Numbered from the stretch's first letter, positions 47,601 to 56,289 are shown. The stretch is 64,000 bases of DNA from an uncultured Bacteroides sp. (GCA_949296575.1 CASFPE010000011.1:1-64000), one strand, 5' to 3'. The notes: generated by a model from the letters alone, not told the origin. Program-made: numbers and translations.

Positions 47601-47700
47601 TACAACCACCGGCGCGGTGTCCGACAAGGAATTGGGATTGGACTACGGCAGCTATCCTTCGGCACGTACATTCACATTTACAGTAAAGTTAGGATTCTAA
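44671..47700 (+). CDS. SusC/RagA-family TonB-dependent outer-membrane transporter
   Basis: A 1009-residue glycan or peptide importer. After the signal peptide (LSIFSFWLLSVGNGWA) comes a carboxypeptidase-D-like regulatory domain (about 48-125, VQGIVTDKEGEPIIGVTIVV), the TonB box region (EEVVVIGYGTAKRSNLTGAV), the plug domain with the SusC marker VLKDASSTAIYGSRGANGVI, and a 22-strand barrel ending in Phe. No N-terminal STN domain is visible, so direct anti-sigma signalling is unlikely. It pairs with the SusD-like gene 10 bases downstream. No glycan enzyme or regulator is adjacent, so its ligand is unknown. Confidence 0.93.
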   Translation: MRMKKKIVLSIFSFWLLSVGNGWAALPDGGSPADENTEVNDADRQRVQTVQGIVTDKEGEPIIGVTIVVNGTTKGTTTDIDGKFSIEVDRSAVLTFAYLGYTQQEVPVGRQRFLRVVMSEDTETLEEVVVIGYGTAKRSNLTGAVSSVTNEQFKAQPVKDVTEILQGRMAGVQASSYTGGQLGAEANVRVRGVSSINFGNDPLWVVDGVIGGSVTNPADIASIEVLKDASSTAIYGSRGANGVILVTTKRGSVGKPQVQISSEIGLSNFPKRFDIMNAYEYAQALEQMTDTRFSAEDMEAFRNGTKGVDYQDLMLQRGISQDYKLSISGGSARNKYMVSGLFLNQTGMTAESKLRRIGFHANMDSQVTDWLNVVTNLEGSTETTHNTGADLMVMANYSPAMDLTDENGVYQRDPYCSISANPYGALKVNDTDGENYNVKGYVDFRFNIIDGLTFSAQGAFNLLNASSYSFSSTKREPSAISSMGNSMNRTVTYQETNNLTWQKDFNGHNITATGVFELYMKEYKNVGVSGQDLLSEKTGYWNINSVQSGLTGATNYSKESMVSAFGRVMYNYKNRYYLTGTIRADGSSKFMNHKWGYFPSAAVAWNIAQENFMQGQDIFQDLKLRGSFGVTGNQAINAYGTLGLLTLANYSYGTGSLYPGYWESTYASPDLTWEKTYSYDAGIDISMLNRRLFLTVDWYKKNTKDLLFAKTIPYFNGGGSYWSNVGEMYSTGWEFTLEASPVRTLDFEWNTSFTASYLRTEVTDLDGEDYLIPDATRGGLMEGNVFIMKEGLPISNFNLFKWVGFDENGANLYQTADGGMTTSPVDADRVVMGNPIPKWNLGWNNTFTYKNWELNVFFRASTGFQRLNVTRFAMTTMIPESRFITSKEGFEKNWDVVANKADAEFASSSNSLNRSTPRSSQWLEDADFLRLQNISLSYLLPRKVTKFADITLGVSAQNLFTLTKYKGLDPESSTTSATTTGAVSDKELGLDYGSYPSARTFTFTVKLGF

Positions 47701-47710
47701 AAACAGCATA

Positions 47711-49396
47711 ATGATGAAGACAAGATATATTTTGGCAGGGGTTTGCATGATGGGCTTGTTGTCCGCCTCGTGCAGTGATTTTTTGGAAGAAGACCCCAAA
47801 GGGCAGATGACGAACTTGGAGTCGTTCACCGAACCGTCAGACTTGGAGGGTTCCATCCATGCCTTGTATTACCAGGTGAAGATGGCCAGCGGCTATATCG
47901 GCATCTATGCGCCGCTGTTGAAAGGCGACGACATGACGAGCATTGTTTCAAAAAGCAATTTCACCGATTGGGACCAGTTCATTTCCAACGATGGCAACCC
48001 GATGATGACCAGCGGCGTGGGTTGTTGGAGTTGCATGTGGTCGGTGGTGAAGGCGGCCAACTATATTATAAATGGTGTGGCAAGAACGCCGGGCGTGACC
48101 GAGGACGACATCAATTTTGCCATTGCCGAAGCACGTTTCTGGCGGGCCTACTTCTATTTCTGGATGGTGCGTTGCTGGGGAGAACTGCCTATCATTGAAG
48201 TGAATGAGATTAACATTGATGCCACGGTCAGTTCGGAAGAAGATGTTTACTCGTTCATTGTGGACGATTTGAAGTTTGCAGAGGAGAACCTTCCTGAACA
48301 CTACACCACCGAACCGTGGTGCATCAACGGCGTTTATACCATTGCCAACAAGGCCGCTGCGCAAGCCACCTTGGCGCAAGTCTATCTCACAATGGCGGGA
48401 TGGCCTCTGAATAAAGGCGCGGAGTATTACACGATGGCGGCCAACAAGGCAAAAGAACTCATCGATGATGTGGAGAAAGGCACCTATTATTACCAGTTGT
48501 TTGATGAATACTGGAAAGTCTATTCCCGCCAGTATAACAAAACCAATACGGAACTTATCCTTGGCGTGTATTTCACCAAAGACTTCGGCACCGGCGATGC
48601 CTCGCAGGCAGCACGCGGACTGGCCGAACTGCCGGAAGAAACGGGAGGATTCAGCGACATGCGTGCTGAGATAAAGTTCTGGGCAGACTTCCCGGCAGGA
48701 CCGCGTAAGAAAGCCATCTTCGGGGATGTGTATTACCATAACCAAGACGCAAAGGTGGTTCCTTGGTTCTACGACAATGTGACCAACTGCAACAACCCTT
48801 ACTATGTGATGTTTGCTTTTGCCAATGATGAAGTGGAATATGACCAGACGAAGAGTTACAGTGCGCAGGCTGATGGATGGAGCGAGCAGACGGCGGCTTT
48901 CATCCGTTTGTCGCAAGTATATCTGTGGTATGCGGAAGCAGTGGGACGCGCCGGGACGGGCGACAAAGCGAAAGCCATCCAGTTGTTGAACTTGGTTCGC
49001 CGCCGTGCCGACGGGAAATGGAATGATGCTACTTATAATTATTATTCAGACGGCATGAGCTATGACGAGTTGGCCGAAGCCGCCTATAACGAGCATGGAT
49101 GGGAGATAGCCGGTTACTATCGTGGCAACGTGGCGACCCGTTACCACGACCAGCGGCGCATGAACCGTTTGAAAGATTATTTCGAGTACCGTTTGCAGAA
49201 CCCGGAGATTGAAGTGTTGCAGCAATGGTTGCGTGAGAACCCGGACAAGGCCGATTTGGTGTCAGAAGAACTGATGGAAAAAGGAGAATTGCGTTTGAAA
49301 GAACGGGTGCAAGTGACCGGCACGTGGGACGACAGCAAGATGTATGCTCCTTATCCGGCAGTGGACACTTCGTTGTACCCCTCATTGAAGAAATAG
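47711..49396 (+). CDS. SusD/RagB-family outer-membrane lipoprotein
   Basis: The 561-residue surface lid of the SusC partner. The lipoprotein signal (VCMMGLLSASC) is followed by the SusD helical fold: SDFLEEDPKGQMTNLESF at the N-terminus, ARFWRAYFYFWMVRCWGELP and the TPR-like region ANKAAAQATLAQVYLTMAGW, then FIRLSQVYLWYAEAVGRAG and the C-terminal RRMNRLKDYFEYRLQNPE. The gene ends in a terminator at 49419-49449. Confidence 0.92.
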   Translation: MMKTRYILAGVCMMGLLSASCSDFLEEDPKGQMTNLESFTEPSDLEGSIHALYYQVKMASGYIGIYAPLLKGDDMTSIVSKSNFTDWDQFISNDGNPMMTSGVGCWSCMWSVVKAANYIINGVARTPGVTEDDINFAIAEARFWRAYFYFWMVRCWGELPIIEVNEINIDATVSSEEDVYSFIVDDLKFAEENLPEHYTTEPWCINGVYTIANKAAAQATLAQVYLTMAGWPLNKGAEYYTMAANKAKELIDDVEKGTYYYQLFDEYWKVYSRQYNKTNTELILGVYFTKDFGTGDASQAARGLAELPEETGGFSDMRAEIKFWADFPAGPRKKAIFGDVYYHNQDAKVVPWFYDNVTNCNNPYYVMFAFANDEVEYDQTKSYSAQADGWSEQTAAFIRLSQVYLWYAEAVGRAGTGDKAKAIQLLNLVRRRADGKWNDATYNYYSDGMSYDELAEAAYNEHGWEIAGYYRGNVATRYHDQRRMNRLKDYFEYRLQNPEIEVLQQWLRENPDKADLVSEELMEKGELRLKERVQVTGTWDDSKMYAPYPAVDTSLYPSLKK

Positions 49397-49418
49397 CTTT
49401 GATCAATTCAGATATGGC

Positions 49419-49449
49419 AAAGGCGGGTTTGCAAATGCAGCCCGCCTTT
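49419..49449 (+). terminator. Terminator of the SusC/SusD pair
   Basis: Stem AAAGGCGGG / CCCGCCTTT (49419-49449) followed by CCTTTT, a moderate T tract. Confidence 0.75.
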
Positions 49450-49556
49450 CCTTTTGGCTTTATCCGGTGGCAAGTTAAGGCTTTGCTGTTTCAGCAGATA
49501 GATGATGTTTTTCCATGTAAGAAGTTTTTGTGTGCGAAATAATGGAATATTTATTG

Positions 49557-49597
49557 AAACCGGGTGACTTGTATTTCCGTAATGTTGTCCCGGTTTT
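49557..49597. terminator. Hairpin between SusD and the convergent CapA-like gene
   Basis: AAACCGGG (49557-49564) pairs with CCCGGTTT (49589-49596) around a longer loop. It may serve either strand; the T tract is modest. Confidence 0.5.
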
Positions 49598-49632
49598 CCT
49601 ATTTTCAAACGACGAATTTTTGTTGCCTGCCC

Positions 49633-50724
49633 TTATTGGAGGGAATATTCATTTATTGCCCCTTTGTTGTGTGTGTGCATGAGTTCCCGTGTGTCGTTTA
49701 TGAATGTGTTCATCCGCTGTTGTTCTTCTGGGGAAAGCAGTTCAGGGTTGGCATTGGCGGGATAGAGGATGAAATTCTTGTTCTTGCTGATGGCGGGACG
49801 TGATGTCCAGACCAATGAATAGCTGCAATGTGAAAGGCGTGTGATGCCTTGCGCTTTGGTGAGTTCTAATTTCACCATGATGCCTCCATCGGTCCCTCGT
49901 GCGGACATGTTGGACAAGTAATTGCCTAAAGAGTACACCACAACGTTCTTGTCTGGATGGCGGGGGTTGTTTCTCACCTCTATCGGTTGCACCACATGCG
50001 GATGCCCTCCGATGATGTGGGTAACACCTTGTTCCAACAGCCAGTCCGCCATTTCTCTCGTTTCCTGTTCTGGCAGGAATTTGTATTCGATTCCCCAATG
50101 CATGCATGCGATGATGGCATCGGGGCGGAAAGCTTTCGCTTGTCGGATGTCCTGTTGGATGGTTCGTTTGTCGATGCGGTTCACCACGTTCGGTCGTTGT
50201 TCCTCTATGCCGTTGGTTCCGTAAGTGTAGTTCAAGATGATGATGGTGAACCCGTTCTTTCGGATGCACAACGGGTATTGTTCGTGGCGTGCGGTGGAGT
50301 CGGGATAAGTGCCAGCATGGCGTATTCGGGCAGCATCTAATTGTGCATACGTCCTTTCCAGTCCTTCTTTTCCGGTATCCAAACAATGGTTGTTGGCCGT
50401 CAGCAGCACATCGAAGCCTGCTTCTTTGATGGCATGCAGGTATTCATCCGGCGCACTGAAACGGGGGTATCCGCTGTACGGCTTTCCTCCTAATGTTACT
50501 TCAAGGTTGGCAATGGCAATGTCTGCGCTTTGGATTTCGTCGCGCACGTATTTGAAACATTCTTCATAATTGTATCCGCTGTCGGTTCGGGCAGCATCTA
50601 TCTGCGCTTGGTGTTGCATGAGGTCGCCGGCGAAAAGCAAAGTGATTTTTTCTTGCGCATAAAATGTTTGCGCATAGAAAAGATGGATGGAAAGGAATAG
50701 CAGGGCAGTGAGCTTGTTGTTCAT
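49633..50724 (-). CDS. CapA/PgsA-family metallophosphatase-like secreted protein
   Basis: A 363-residue PGA_cap protein with a signal peptide (ALLFLSIHLFYAQTFYAQ). It shows the calcineurin-like motifs of the family: LLFAGDLMQHQAQIDAA, IAIANLEVTLGG, LLTANNHCLDTGKEG, IACMHWGIEY and IIGGHPHVVQPIE. CapA-like proteins are linked to poly-gamma-glutamate or capsule handling; many have other roles. The start is ATG 50724 at the signal peptide, although the frame is open to 50886. It follows the bile-salt-hydrolase gene, with a hairpin in between. Confidence 0.85.
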   Translation of the reverse strand: MNNKLTALLFLSIHLFYAQTFYAQEKITLLFAGDLMQHQAQIDAARTDSGYNYEECFKYVRDEIQSADIAIANLEVTLGGKPYSGYPRFSAPDEYLHAIKEAGFDVLLTANNHCLDTGKEGLERTYAQLDAARIRHAGTYPDSTARHEQYPLCIRKNGFTIIILNYTYGTNGIEEQRPNVVNRIDKRTIQQDIRQAKAFRPDAIIACMHWGIEYKFLPEQETREMADWLLEQGVTHIIGGHPHVVQPIEVRNNPRHPDKNVVVYSLGNYLSNMSARGTDGGIMVKLELTKAQGITRLSHCSYSLVWTSRPAISKNKNFILYPANANPELLSPEEQQRMNTFINDTRELMHTHNKGAINEYSLQ

Positions 50725-50748
50725 AAGCGTGGAAAAGAAATGTGAATG

Positions 50749-50774
50749 GAACGTGCATGCCAGCATGCACGTTC
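50749..50774 (-). terminator. Palindromic hairpin between the amidase and CapA-like genes
   Basis: GAACGTGCATGC-CA-GCATGCACGTTC, a perfect 12-pair stem just behind the stop of the amidase gene on the minus strand. The tail is only weakly T-rich, so termination may be partial. Confidence 0.6.
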
Positions 50775-50780
50775 GGTGGA

Positions 50781-51866
50781 TTATTCCGGAATCTGGACAG
50801 GAACCACAGGTTGTTGTTTTACTGTGTCTAATGGCTTTGCAGAGTATGGCACTTTCGTAAAGTCTGTATTTCGGAGGTCGATGCAACGAATGGTGCTGTC
50901 ATACATGGTACGGAAGTAAATGGCACGGTTGGCGATGTCTGTGGCCGATGTCCATTGCGTGGCGCTTGGAATGCGGGCAGGTATCTTTCCTGCGGCAAAT
51001 TCAATGCCTACGGGTATGTCGAAATTGTTCAGGATCTGGAAACATTGCAACACTGTCTCCAATGCGGTGGCTTGTTGTGGCGCAGTGGTTTGGTAAAAGG
51101 CAGCGCGTACAAAGCGCGAAGGCGGGGTAATGTCGCCCGGTATTCCCAAAAATCCGCTCCCCGCTCCAAATGAATTCAATTTTATTTCTCCTAATTGTTG
51201 GGCAGGCGCACTGCCGGGGAACAGGTTGACATAGTTGTTGAGGTTGGTCAGTTGCCATTCAAACCCCGGTGAGTTTGTCAGCACTCCTAATTTGTTTTCG
51301 TAGAATTGCGCCTTGCCTCCGATGATTTCCAGCACAATTTGCCGTCCTGTTGTGTCGGCGAACCGCCAATGCACGGTGGATGCCCGTGGGTCGAGCCGGA
51401 TGATGCGGACGTTTTCCACGGCTTTTTTCACTTCATCCACGGTGGCGCATTCTCCTAATATCCAGCTTGCCAACTGAAGGTCGTTGATGCTTTTTCCCTT
51501 TTGTGCAGGGTCATAAGGCACGTATTCTCCGTAATTCGGGAAATAGAACAACCCGGCCGACAGTCCTGCTTCATTGATGCCTTCGGCGATGAACTCTTTT
51601 TGTTCCACGGCCAATCCTGCGTATCCCCATCGTGCGGTGAATTTCATTCCGTTGTTTCCTTCGGGAGTGAGTGATTGTGCCTCGTATCCTCGTGGCACGA
51701 TGACATATTGGCTGTTCAGGTCGCTGCCGCCCCATTCAATGGTTCGTGACACGACTGTGGCGCCGTCTTGGCTTTTCAGCGTGATGCCCGTGCATGCTTG
51801 GCTTTCTGCTGTGCATGTTATTCCTGCTATTGCCATTAGGATGGCTGCTTTGGTGGTCGTTTTCAT
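50781..51866 (-). CDS. Choloylglycine hydrolase-family enzyme (bile salt hydrolase-like)
   Basis: A 361-residue Ntn-hydrolase that would split amide bonds of conjugated bile salts or similar compounds in the periplasm. The signal peptide ends ...TAESQA so that Cys25 (CTGITL) becomes the N-terminal nucleophile. Other conserved residues are Arg41 and Glu44 in SRTIEWGG (Glu where Gram-positive enzymes have Asp, as I recall for Bacteroides types), Asn98 in GINEAGLSAGL, the Asn in VLTNSPGFEW and the Arg in SRFVRAAF. Penicillin V acylase activity is the main alternative. It follows fbp by 18 bases. Confidence 0.87.
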   Translation of the reverse strand: MKTTTKAAILMAIAGITCTAESQACTGITLKSQDGATVVSRTIEWGGSDLNSQYVIVPRGYEAQSLTPEGNNGMKFTARWGYAGLAVEQKEFIAEGINEAGLSAGLFYFPNYGEYVPYDPAQKGKSINDLQLASWILGECATVDEVKKAVENVRIIRLDPRASTVHWRFADTTGRQIVLEIIGGKAQFYENKLGVLTNSPGFEWQLTNLNNYVNLFPGSAPAQQLGEIKLNSFGAGSGFLGIPGDITPPSRFVRAAFYQTTAPQQATALETVLQCFQILNNFDIPVGIEFAAGKIPARIPSATQWTSATDIANRAIYFRTMYDSTIRCIDLRNTDFTKVPYSAKPLDTVKQQPVVPVQIPE

Positions 51867-51884
51867 GGCTATTGTCCTTTTATG

Positions 51885-53879
51885 TTACTTTTTTTCTTTG
51901 ATGAATCCGTTCTGGTAGGCGTACAACAGTTTTTTGAGGTCTTCAATTTGCGTTCTCAGTTCCTGCCCTTTGTCTGTATCCTTCACCATGACTCGTTGCG
52001 AGCTGAGTTCCACCACGATGGTTGTGGATTTGATGTCCTGTCCTTCTTCGATGGCTTTTTGGGTAGAGGTGAAAGGTTCGTGCTGCACTAACTGCATGCC
52101 TCTTGAATGGTACACCAAGGTATATCCCGCGATACCCGTTTCCGGTTGGTAAGCTTTTGAGAATCCGCCGTCGATGACGAGCAGTTTCCCATTGGCCTTG
52201 ATGGGGTTTTCCCCTTTGATGGTTTTCACCGGCACATGCCCGTTGATGATGTGTTTGTGGCGTCCTGTCACGCCAAATTCGTCAAGCAGCATGTCGCACA
52301 CTTTTTCTTCATTGCGCAACGTATAGTAATATCCTTTTGTTTCTTTGTGCAGCTCTTTGTTTTCGATGAAGTAGCGTTCGAATGTGGCCATCTTGTCCTT
52401 GTCGAAAGGAGGCGCGTCTTTGCCGCACCACAGATACCAGATGTTGTCCATGGCGAAGCGTTTTTCTTCGTTGTCTTCTTCGTCGAAATAGGCTGTCCGT
52501 ATCAGTTGGTCCACTTTTCTCAGCAGGCTTTTTCCCCAATACTCTTTGCCTTGGATGCGCACATGCTTCATGGTTCCGTCTTCGTTGAGGGGAACAGAGG
52601 CATGGAACAGCAGGTTGCTGTTGCACACGAGGTACATGCTTCCGTGGGCAAAAAGGCAGCGCATGTGCTTTCTGAGCTTTTCACTGCTGAGGAACGAATG
52701 GTGCAGTTTCCGTATCAGTTCGTCTTCTTCTTCGGTCAGCTCGCTGGGATTGTCCGGGTTGATGGTTGGGAAATGGCAGTCCTTCAGCGGGTATTCTTCA
52801 TTGCCTAACCGCAGCACGCCTTTCTGGTAGTCGATTTTGTCCAACAAGTTGCGTTCTTTCATCTCAAATTCCGGTCGGCGGTTCACAATCTGTTGTTCCA
52901 ATTTGAATTGGATGATGGTGATGGCCTTGTGCATTTGTGCAATCAGCCGGATGGTTTTTTCATTGTAGGTGTTGTCCGTGCAGGATGTTTTTGGCACGAA
53001 CACCGTGCATGGGTCGTCGGCGTAAGTGTCCATGGCGAAAGTGGCCAATGGGAGCAGGTTGATGCCGTAGCCGTCTTCCAATGTAGCAAGGTTTGCATAG
53101 CGCATGGAAAGTCGGATGACGTTGGCGATGCAGCACAGGTTGCCTGCGGCGGCTCCCATCCACAGGATGTCGTGGTTGCCCCATTGGATGTCGAAGTTGT
53201 GGTAATTGCAGAGTGTGTCCATGATGATGTGTGCGCCGGGGCCACGGTCATAGATGTCGCCCACGATATGCAGCGAGTCGATGGTCAGCCGTTGGATCAA
53301 GTTGCACAAGGCGGTGATGAAATCGTCGGCACGCTTGATGTTGATGATGGTGTTGATGATGACATCGATGTACGCATATTTGTTCGGCTCCATGGACGAT
53401 TCGTGGAGCAGTTCCTGGATGATGTAGGAAAATTCGGGTGGAAGCGATTTTCGTACCTTTGACCGTGTGTATTTCGATGACACGTTTTGGCACACTTTTA
53501 CCAGTTGGTTCAATGTGATGCGGTACCAGTCCTCAATGTCTGTTTCTGTGCTTTTCACCAGTTCCAGCTTTTCTTTCGGGTAATAGATCAAGGTGCATAG
53601 TTCTTTCTTTTCAGATTCCCTCAAAGCGTTGTCGAATATTTCGTTTACTTTCCTTTTGACGGCTCCTGACGCATTCTTCAGCACATGCTGGAAAGCTTCG
53701 TATTCTCCGTGGAGGTCTGTCAGGAAATGTTCTGTTCCTTTCGGCAGGTTGAGGATGGCTTCAAGGTTGATGATTTCCGTGCTGGCGTCGGCCACGGTGG
53801 GAAAGCTGCGCGACAGTAGCTGGAGGTAGCGCAGGTCGTTCAAGATGGTTTCCGGTGTGATTTGATTGAATCCGCTCAT
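51885..53879 (-). CDS. fbp: Class III fructose-1,6-bisphosphatase
   Basis: Gluconeogenic phosphatase of the large Firmicutes/Bacteroidetes type, 664 residues. Metallophosphatase motifs include VGDIYDRGPGAHIIMDTL, WGNHDILWMGAAAGN and the later FAHGSMYLVCNSNLLFHA with INGHVPVKTIKGENPIKANG and VIDGGFSKAY. It lies between the AspT-family transporter (23 bases) and the choloylglycine hydrolase (18 bases), so the three genes probably share a transcript. Confidence 0.93.
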   Translation of the reverse strand: MSGFNQITPETILNDLRYLQLLSRSFPTVADASTEIINLEAILNLPKGTEHFLTDLHGEYEAFQHVLKNASGAVKRKVNEIFDNALRESEKKELCTLIYYPKEKLELVKSTETDIEDWYRITLNQLVKVCQNVSSKYTRSKVRKSLPPEFSYIIQELLHESSMEPNKYAYIDVIINTIINIKRADDFITALCNLIQRLTIDSLHIVGDIYDRGPGAHIIMDTLCNYHNFDIQWGNHDILWMGAAAGNLCCIANVIRLSMRYANLATLEDGYGINLLPLATFAMDTYADDPCTVFVPKTSCTDNTYNEKTIRLIAQMHKAITIIQFKLEQQIVNRRPEFEMKERNLLDKIDYQKGVLRLGNEEYPLKDCHFPTINPDNPSELTEEEDELIRKLHHSFLSSEKLRKHMRCLFAHGSMYLVCNSNLLFHASVPLNEDGTMKHVRIQGKEYWGKSLLRKVDQLIRTAYFDEEDNEEKRFAMDNIWYLWCGKDAPPFDKDKMATFERYFIENKELHKETKGYYYTLRNEEKVCDMLLDEFGVTGRHKHIINGHVPVKTIKGENPIKANGKLLVIDGGFSKAYQPETGIAGYTLVYHSRGMQLVQHEPFTSTQKAIEEGQDIKSTTIVVELSSQRVMVKDTDKGQELRTQIEDLKKLLYAYQNGFIKEKK

Positions 53880-53902
53880 TTGATAGAAAAATTAGTTAGC
53901 GT

Positions 53903-55564
53903 TTATATGAAAAACAGGAGAATCACCTGTGCGATGATGACTCTTGCGAACATGGACAAGGGGTAGACCGTAGCGTATGCCACGGCCGGGTTGTCGTTGG
54001 ACACGGCTTCATTGGCATACGTCAGTGCCATGGGATTGGCCATGCTTCCGCACAGCATGCCGCATGTGGAGCCGAAATCCAACCTCATGAACCTGTACGA
54101 GGCAAGCCCGATGAGGAGTACAGGAACGAGGGTGATGGCAAATCCGATGGCTATCCATGTCGCTCCTTCGGGTCGGAACACGGTTTCAAAGAAGTGTTCT
54201 CCGGCATCTAAACCTAAACAAGTCAGGTACATGGACAGTCCGATGCCTCTCAGCATGAGGTTGGCGCTGCGGGTGGTATAGGTCACCATGTGCAGCCTTG
54301 GCCCGAACGTGGCGACCAAGATGCCGACGATGATGGGGCCTCCTGCCAGCCCGAGTTGCACAGGCACGTCGATGCCGGGCAGATGGATGGGGATGGCACC
54401 CAAAGCCAGCCCTAAGACAATGCCGATGAAGATGGTGATGAGGTTCGGCTCTTTCAAGCTTTTCACGGCATTTCCCAAAACTTTTTCTACATTATGCACG
54501 GCAGCGGCTTCGCCCACCACGGTAAGGCGGTCGCCCATCTGGAGAATCAGGCCGGGGGTTGCCAACAGTTGCACGCCGGAACGGTACACCCGGCTGATGT
54601 TGATGCCATAATGGTTGCGCAGCCTCAGGGAACCGAGCTTTTTCCCGTTGATTTCAGGGCGGGTCACGATGATGCGTTGCGACACCAATTGGCTGTCGAT
54701 GGCGTTCCAGTCGATGTCATCTTTGTTCCAGTCAGCGCTTTCCTGTTCGCCGAACAGTATGGTCAACGTCGGCACGTCCTTTTCGGCAGTAATCACAAGC
54801 AGGCGGTCGCCTTCATGGATGATGGTGTCTGAGGTGGGGATGCACACCTTCCCGTTGTGCCATATTCTGGAAATGACAAATTTGACGTGTCCCCATTGTG
54901 CCACGTCTTTCACCGATTTCTCGAAGATGGCTGGATTGTGCGCTTGGAATGCAGCAATGTACGTATTGTGTATGTCTTCATTTTCTGCCGGCACGGCTTT
55001 GCTGTCCTTTGCGGGCAATTTGCGGATGACAATGAGCGCGATGATGACGCCCACCACGCCGAGGGGATAGGTCACTGCGCAACTTAAAGCGGCGCCGCTG
55101 CTCTCCATGCCCATTTGTTTCAAGGTTTGCTGCGCCGCTCCCAAAGCCGGGGTATTGGTCGTGGCTCCGCAAAGGATGCCTGCCATGTCGGGCATGGACA
55201 CGCCGGACAGATAGTGGAAACCTACGGCCATTGCCGTGCCGAGCAATACAACGGCTAAGGCCATCATGTTCAGTTTCACTCCTCCTTTATGGAAAGAACT
55301 GAAGAATCCGGGACCCACTTGCAGCCCCAAGGCATAGACGAACAGCACCAATCCGAAGCTTTCCGCATAGTTCAGCATCTCCGGGTTGATGGACAGTCCG
55401 AAGTGTCCGGCCAATATCCCGGCAAAGAACACGAACGTGACGCCCAACGACACGCCCATGACATGGATTTTCCCCAATGCCAGCCCGATGGCTGCAATCA
55501 TCGCGATGACAATGATGGCCTGCAAGGCCGATTGTTCCAAAAACAAATTGCTAATCCACTCCAT
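53903..55564 (-). CDS. AspT/YidE/YbjL-family transporter with RCK_C domains
   Basis: A 553-residue membrane transporter. Two hydrophobic halves (about 1-180 and 370-553, AspT-type duplication with LYALGLQVGPGF and ITLVPVLLIGLASY-like segments) flank two cytoplasmic TrkA-C/RCK_C domains (about 205-370, VCIPTSDTIIHEGDRLLVIT and LILQMGDRLTVVGEAAAV). Relatives exchange aspartate for alanine or carry unknown anions. It is the first gene of the aspT-fbp-amidase unit. The substrate is not evident. Confidence 0.85.
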   Translation of the reverse strand: MEWISNLFLEQSALQAIIVIAMIAAIGLALGKIHVMGVSLGVTFVFFAGILAGHFGLSINPEMLNYAESFGLVLFVYALGLQVGPGFFSSFHKGGVKLNMMALAVVLLGTAMAVGFHYLSGVSMPDMAGILCGATTNTPALGAAQQTLKQMGMESSGAALSCAVTYPLGVVGVIIALIVIRKLPAKDSKAVPAENEDIHNTYIAAFQAHNPAIFEKSVKDVAQWGHVKFVISRIWHNGKVCIPTSDTIIHEGDRLLVITAEKDVPTLTILFGEQESADWNKDDIDWNAIDSQLVSQRIIVTRPEINGKKLGSLRLRNHYGINISRVYRSGVQLLATPGLILQMGDRLTVVGEAAAVHNVEKVLGNAVKSLKEPNLITIFIGIVLGLALGAIPIHLPGIDVPVQLGLAGGPIIVGILVATFGPRLHMVTYTTRSANLMLRGIGLSMYLTCLGLDAGEHFFETVFRPEGATWIAIGFAITLVPVLLIGLASYRFMRLDFGSTCGMLCGSMANPMALTYANEAVSNDNPAVAYATVYPLSMFARVIIAQVILLFFI

Positions 55565-55816
55565 GAAGCGTCCTGCTGTTTCTTAATTAATCTTGCAAAT
55601 GTAGGTATAATCCGCGAGATTCCGCACCGGCAAAATAAAGAAAACGTTTTTTCTTTAGAGAAACGATAGGATAAATCTGTGCAATTAAAAAACAAATGGA
55701 TTTGTATAGTGTTTAGTTGTGACAGATAGATATGAATGCGGTTAGTCTTTGTACCCAAAATGAATGCTTCGATAGAAAGAAATTCATTTGAACATGGCAA
55801 ATGATAGAAAAATGCC
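55565..55816. other. Intergenic stretch upstream of the transporter and the candidate RNA
   Basis: About 250 A/T-rich bases between divergent units. It should hold the transporter promoter, but I see no convincing TAnnTTTG match for it. No gene is supported. Confidence 0.4.
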
Positions 55817-55824
55817 TATCTTTG
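55817..55824 (+). promoter_or_regulatory. TATCTTTG -7 box before the candidate RNA
   Basis: TATCTTTG fits the Bacteroidetes -7 box. TTTG at 55787-55790 lies 26 bases upstream, longer than usual, so the -33 match is weak. Predicted start near 55831. Confidence 0.5.
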
Positions 55825-55830
55825 TCAGCG

Positions 55831-56021
55831 GATAGAGGCAACTCTTTCCAAGACTTATTGAAAATAAGAGGCGTTATGTCTTCTTCTTGTGTGTGAAAAG
55901 CGTCGGAAACTTATTCACTGTATAGGCAAGAGTTGGCGTAATAGTCTCCATGCATATGCGTGGGGCTGTTATTTCACATCTGTCTATAAAGGTATTTCCG
56001 ACCACCTTCACACTAAGACGT
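55831..56021 (+). ncRNA. Candidate structured RNA or long leader (6S-like outline)
   Basis: A stretch of about 190 bases folds into nested long-range stems: ATGTCTT (55876-55882) with AAGACGT (56015-56021), GTGTGAA (55891) with TTCACAC (56007), GTCGG (55902) with CCGAC (55998), then a large asymmetric bubble closed by a 15-pair hairpin with one bulge (55938-55972). CAACTCTT (55839) can instead pair with AAGAGTTG (55928), crossing the outer stem. Closing stem, open bubble and long apical hairpin recall 6S RNA, but no 3' terminator is visible, so it may be the leader of the downstream Big_2/RCC1 gene. Confidence 0.45.
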
Positions 56022-56124
56022 GGATGTACAGTTCCGCGCTTTCGCATGTATAAATAGATCTTTCAGGAACTGGGGAGTTGTAAAGAAGTTGCGCCCGACA
56101 CGAAGCGTATAGGGTATTGGAATC

Positions 56125-56277
56125 ATGTGTGCAAAGTTCGTTCTCTTTGGTCGTTCTTTTAGTAGAAAAACAAAATCCTGCAAGCTCAATGTGGGTTGCA
56201 AGTTGGGCATTGCTAAAAGGTTGCAATTCATAGTGTTCATTGCAGGGATGCTTGCATCTGGCAATGTTTCTGCGTAG
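56125..56277 (+). other. Signal-peptide reading frame ended by an in-frame TAG
   Basis: From ATG 56125 the frame of the downstream large gene codes for 50 residues ending in a good signal peptide (RLQFIVFIAGMLASGNVSA), then TAG at 56275-56277, then QSLWVGETYSCD without further stops for 970 codons. The stop sits exactly at the expected cleavage site. This is either a nonsense mutation, a sequencing error or read-through. Internal GTG 56290 would give a protein without a signal. Confidence 0.7.
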
Positions 56278-56289
56278 CAGTCTTTATGG

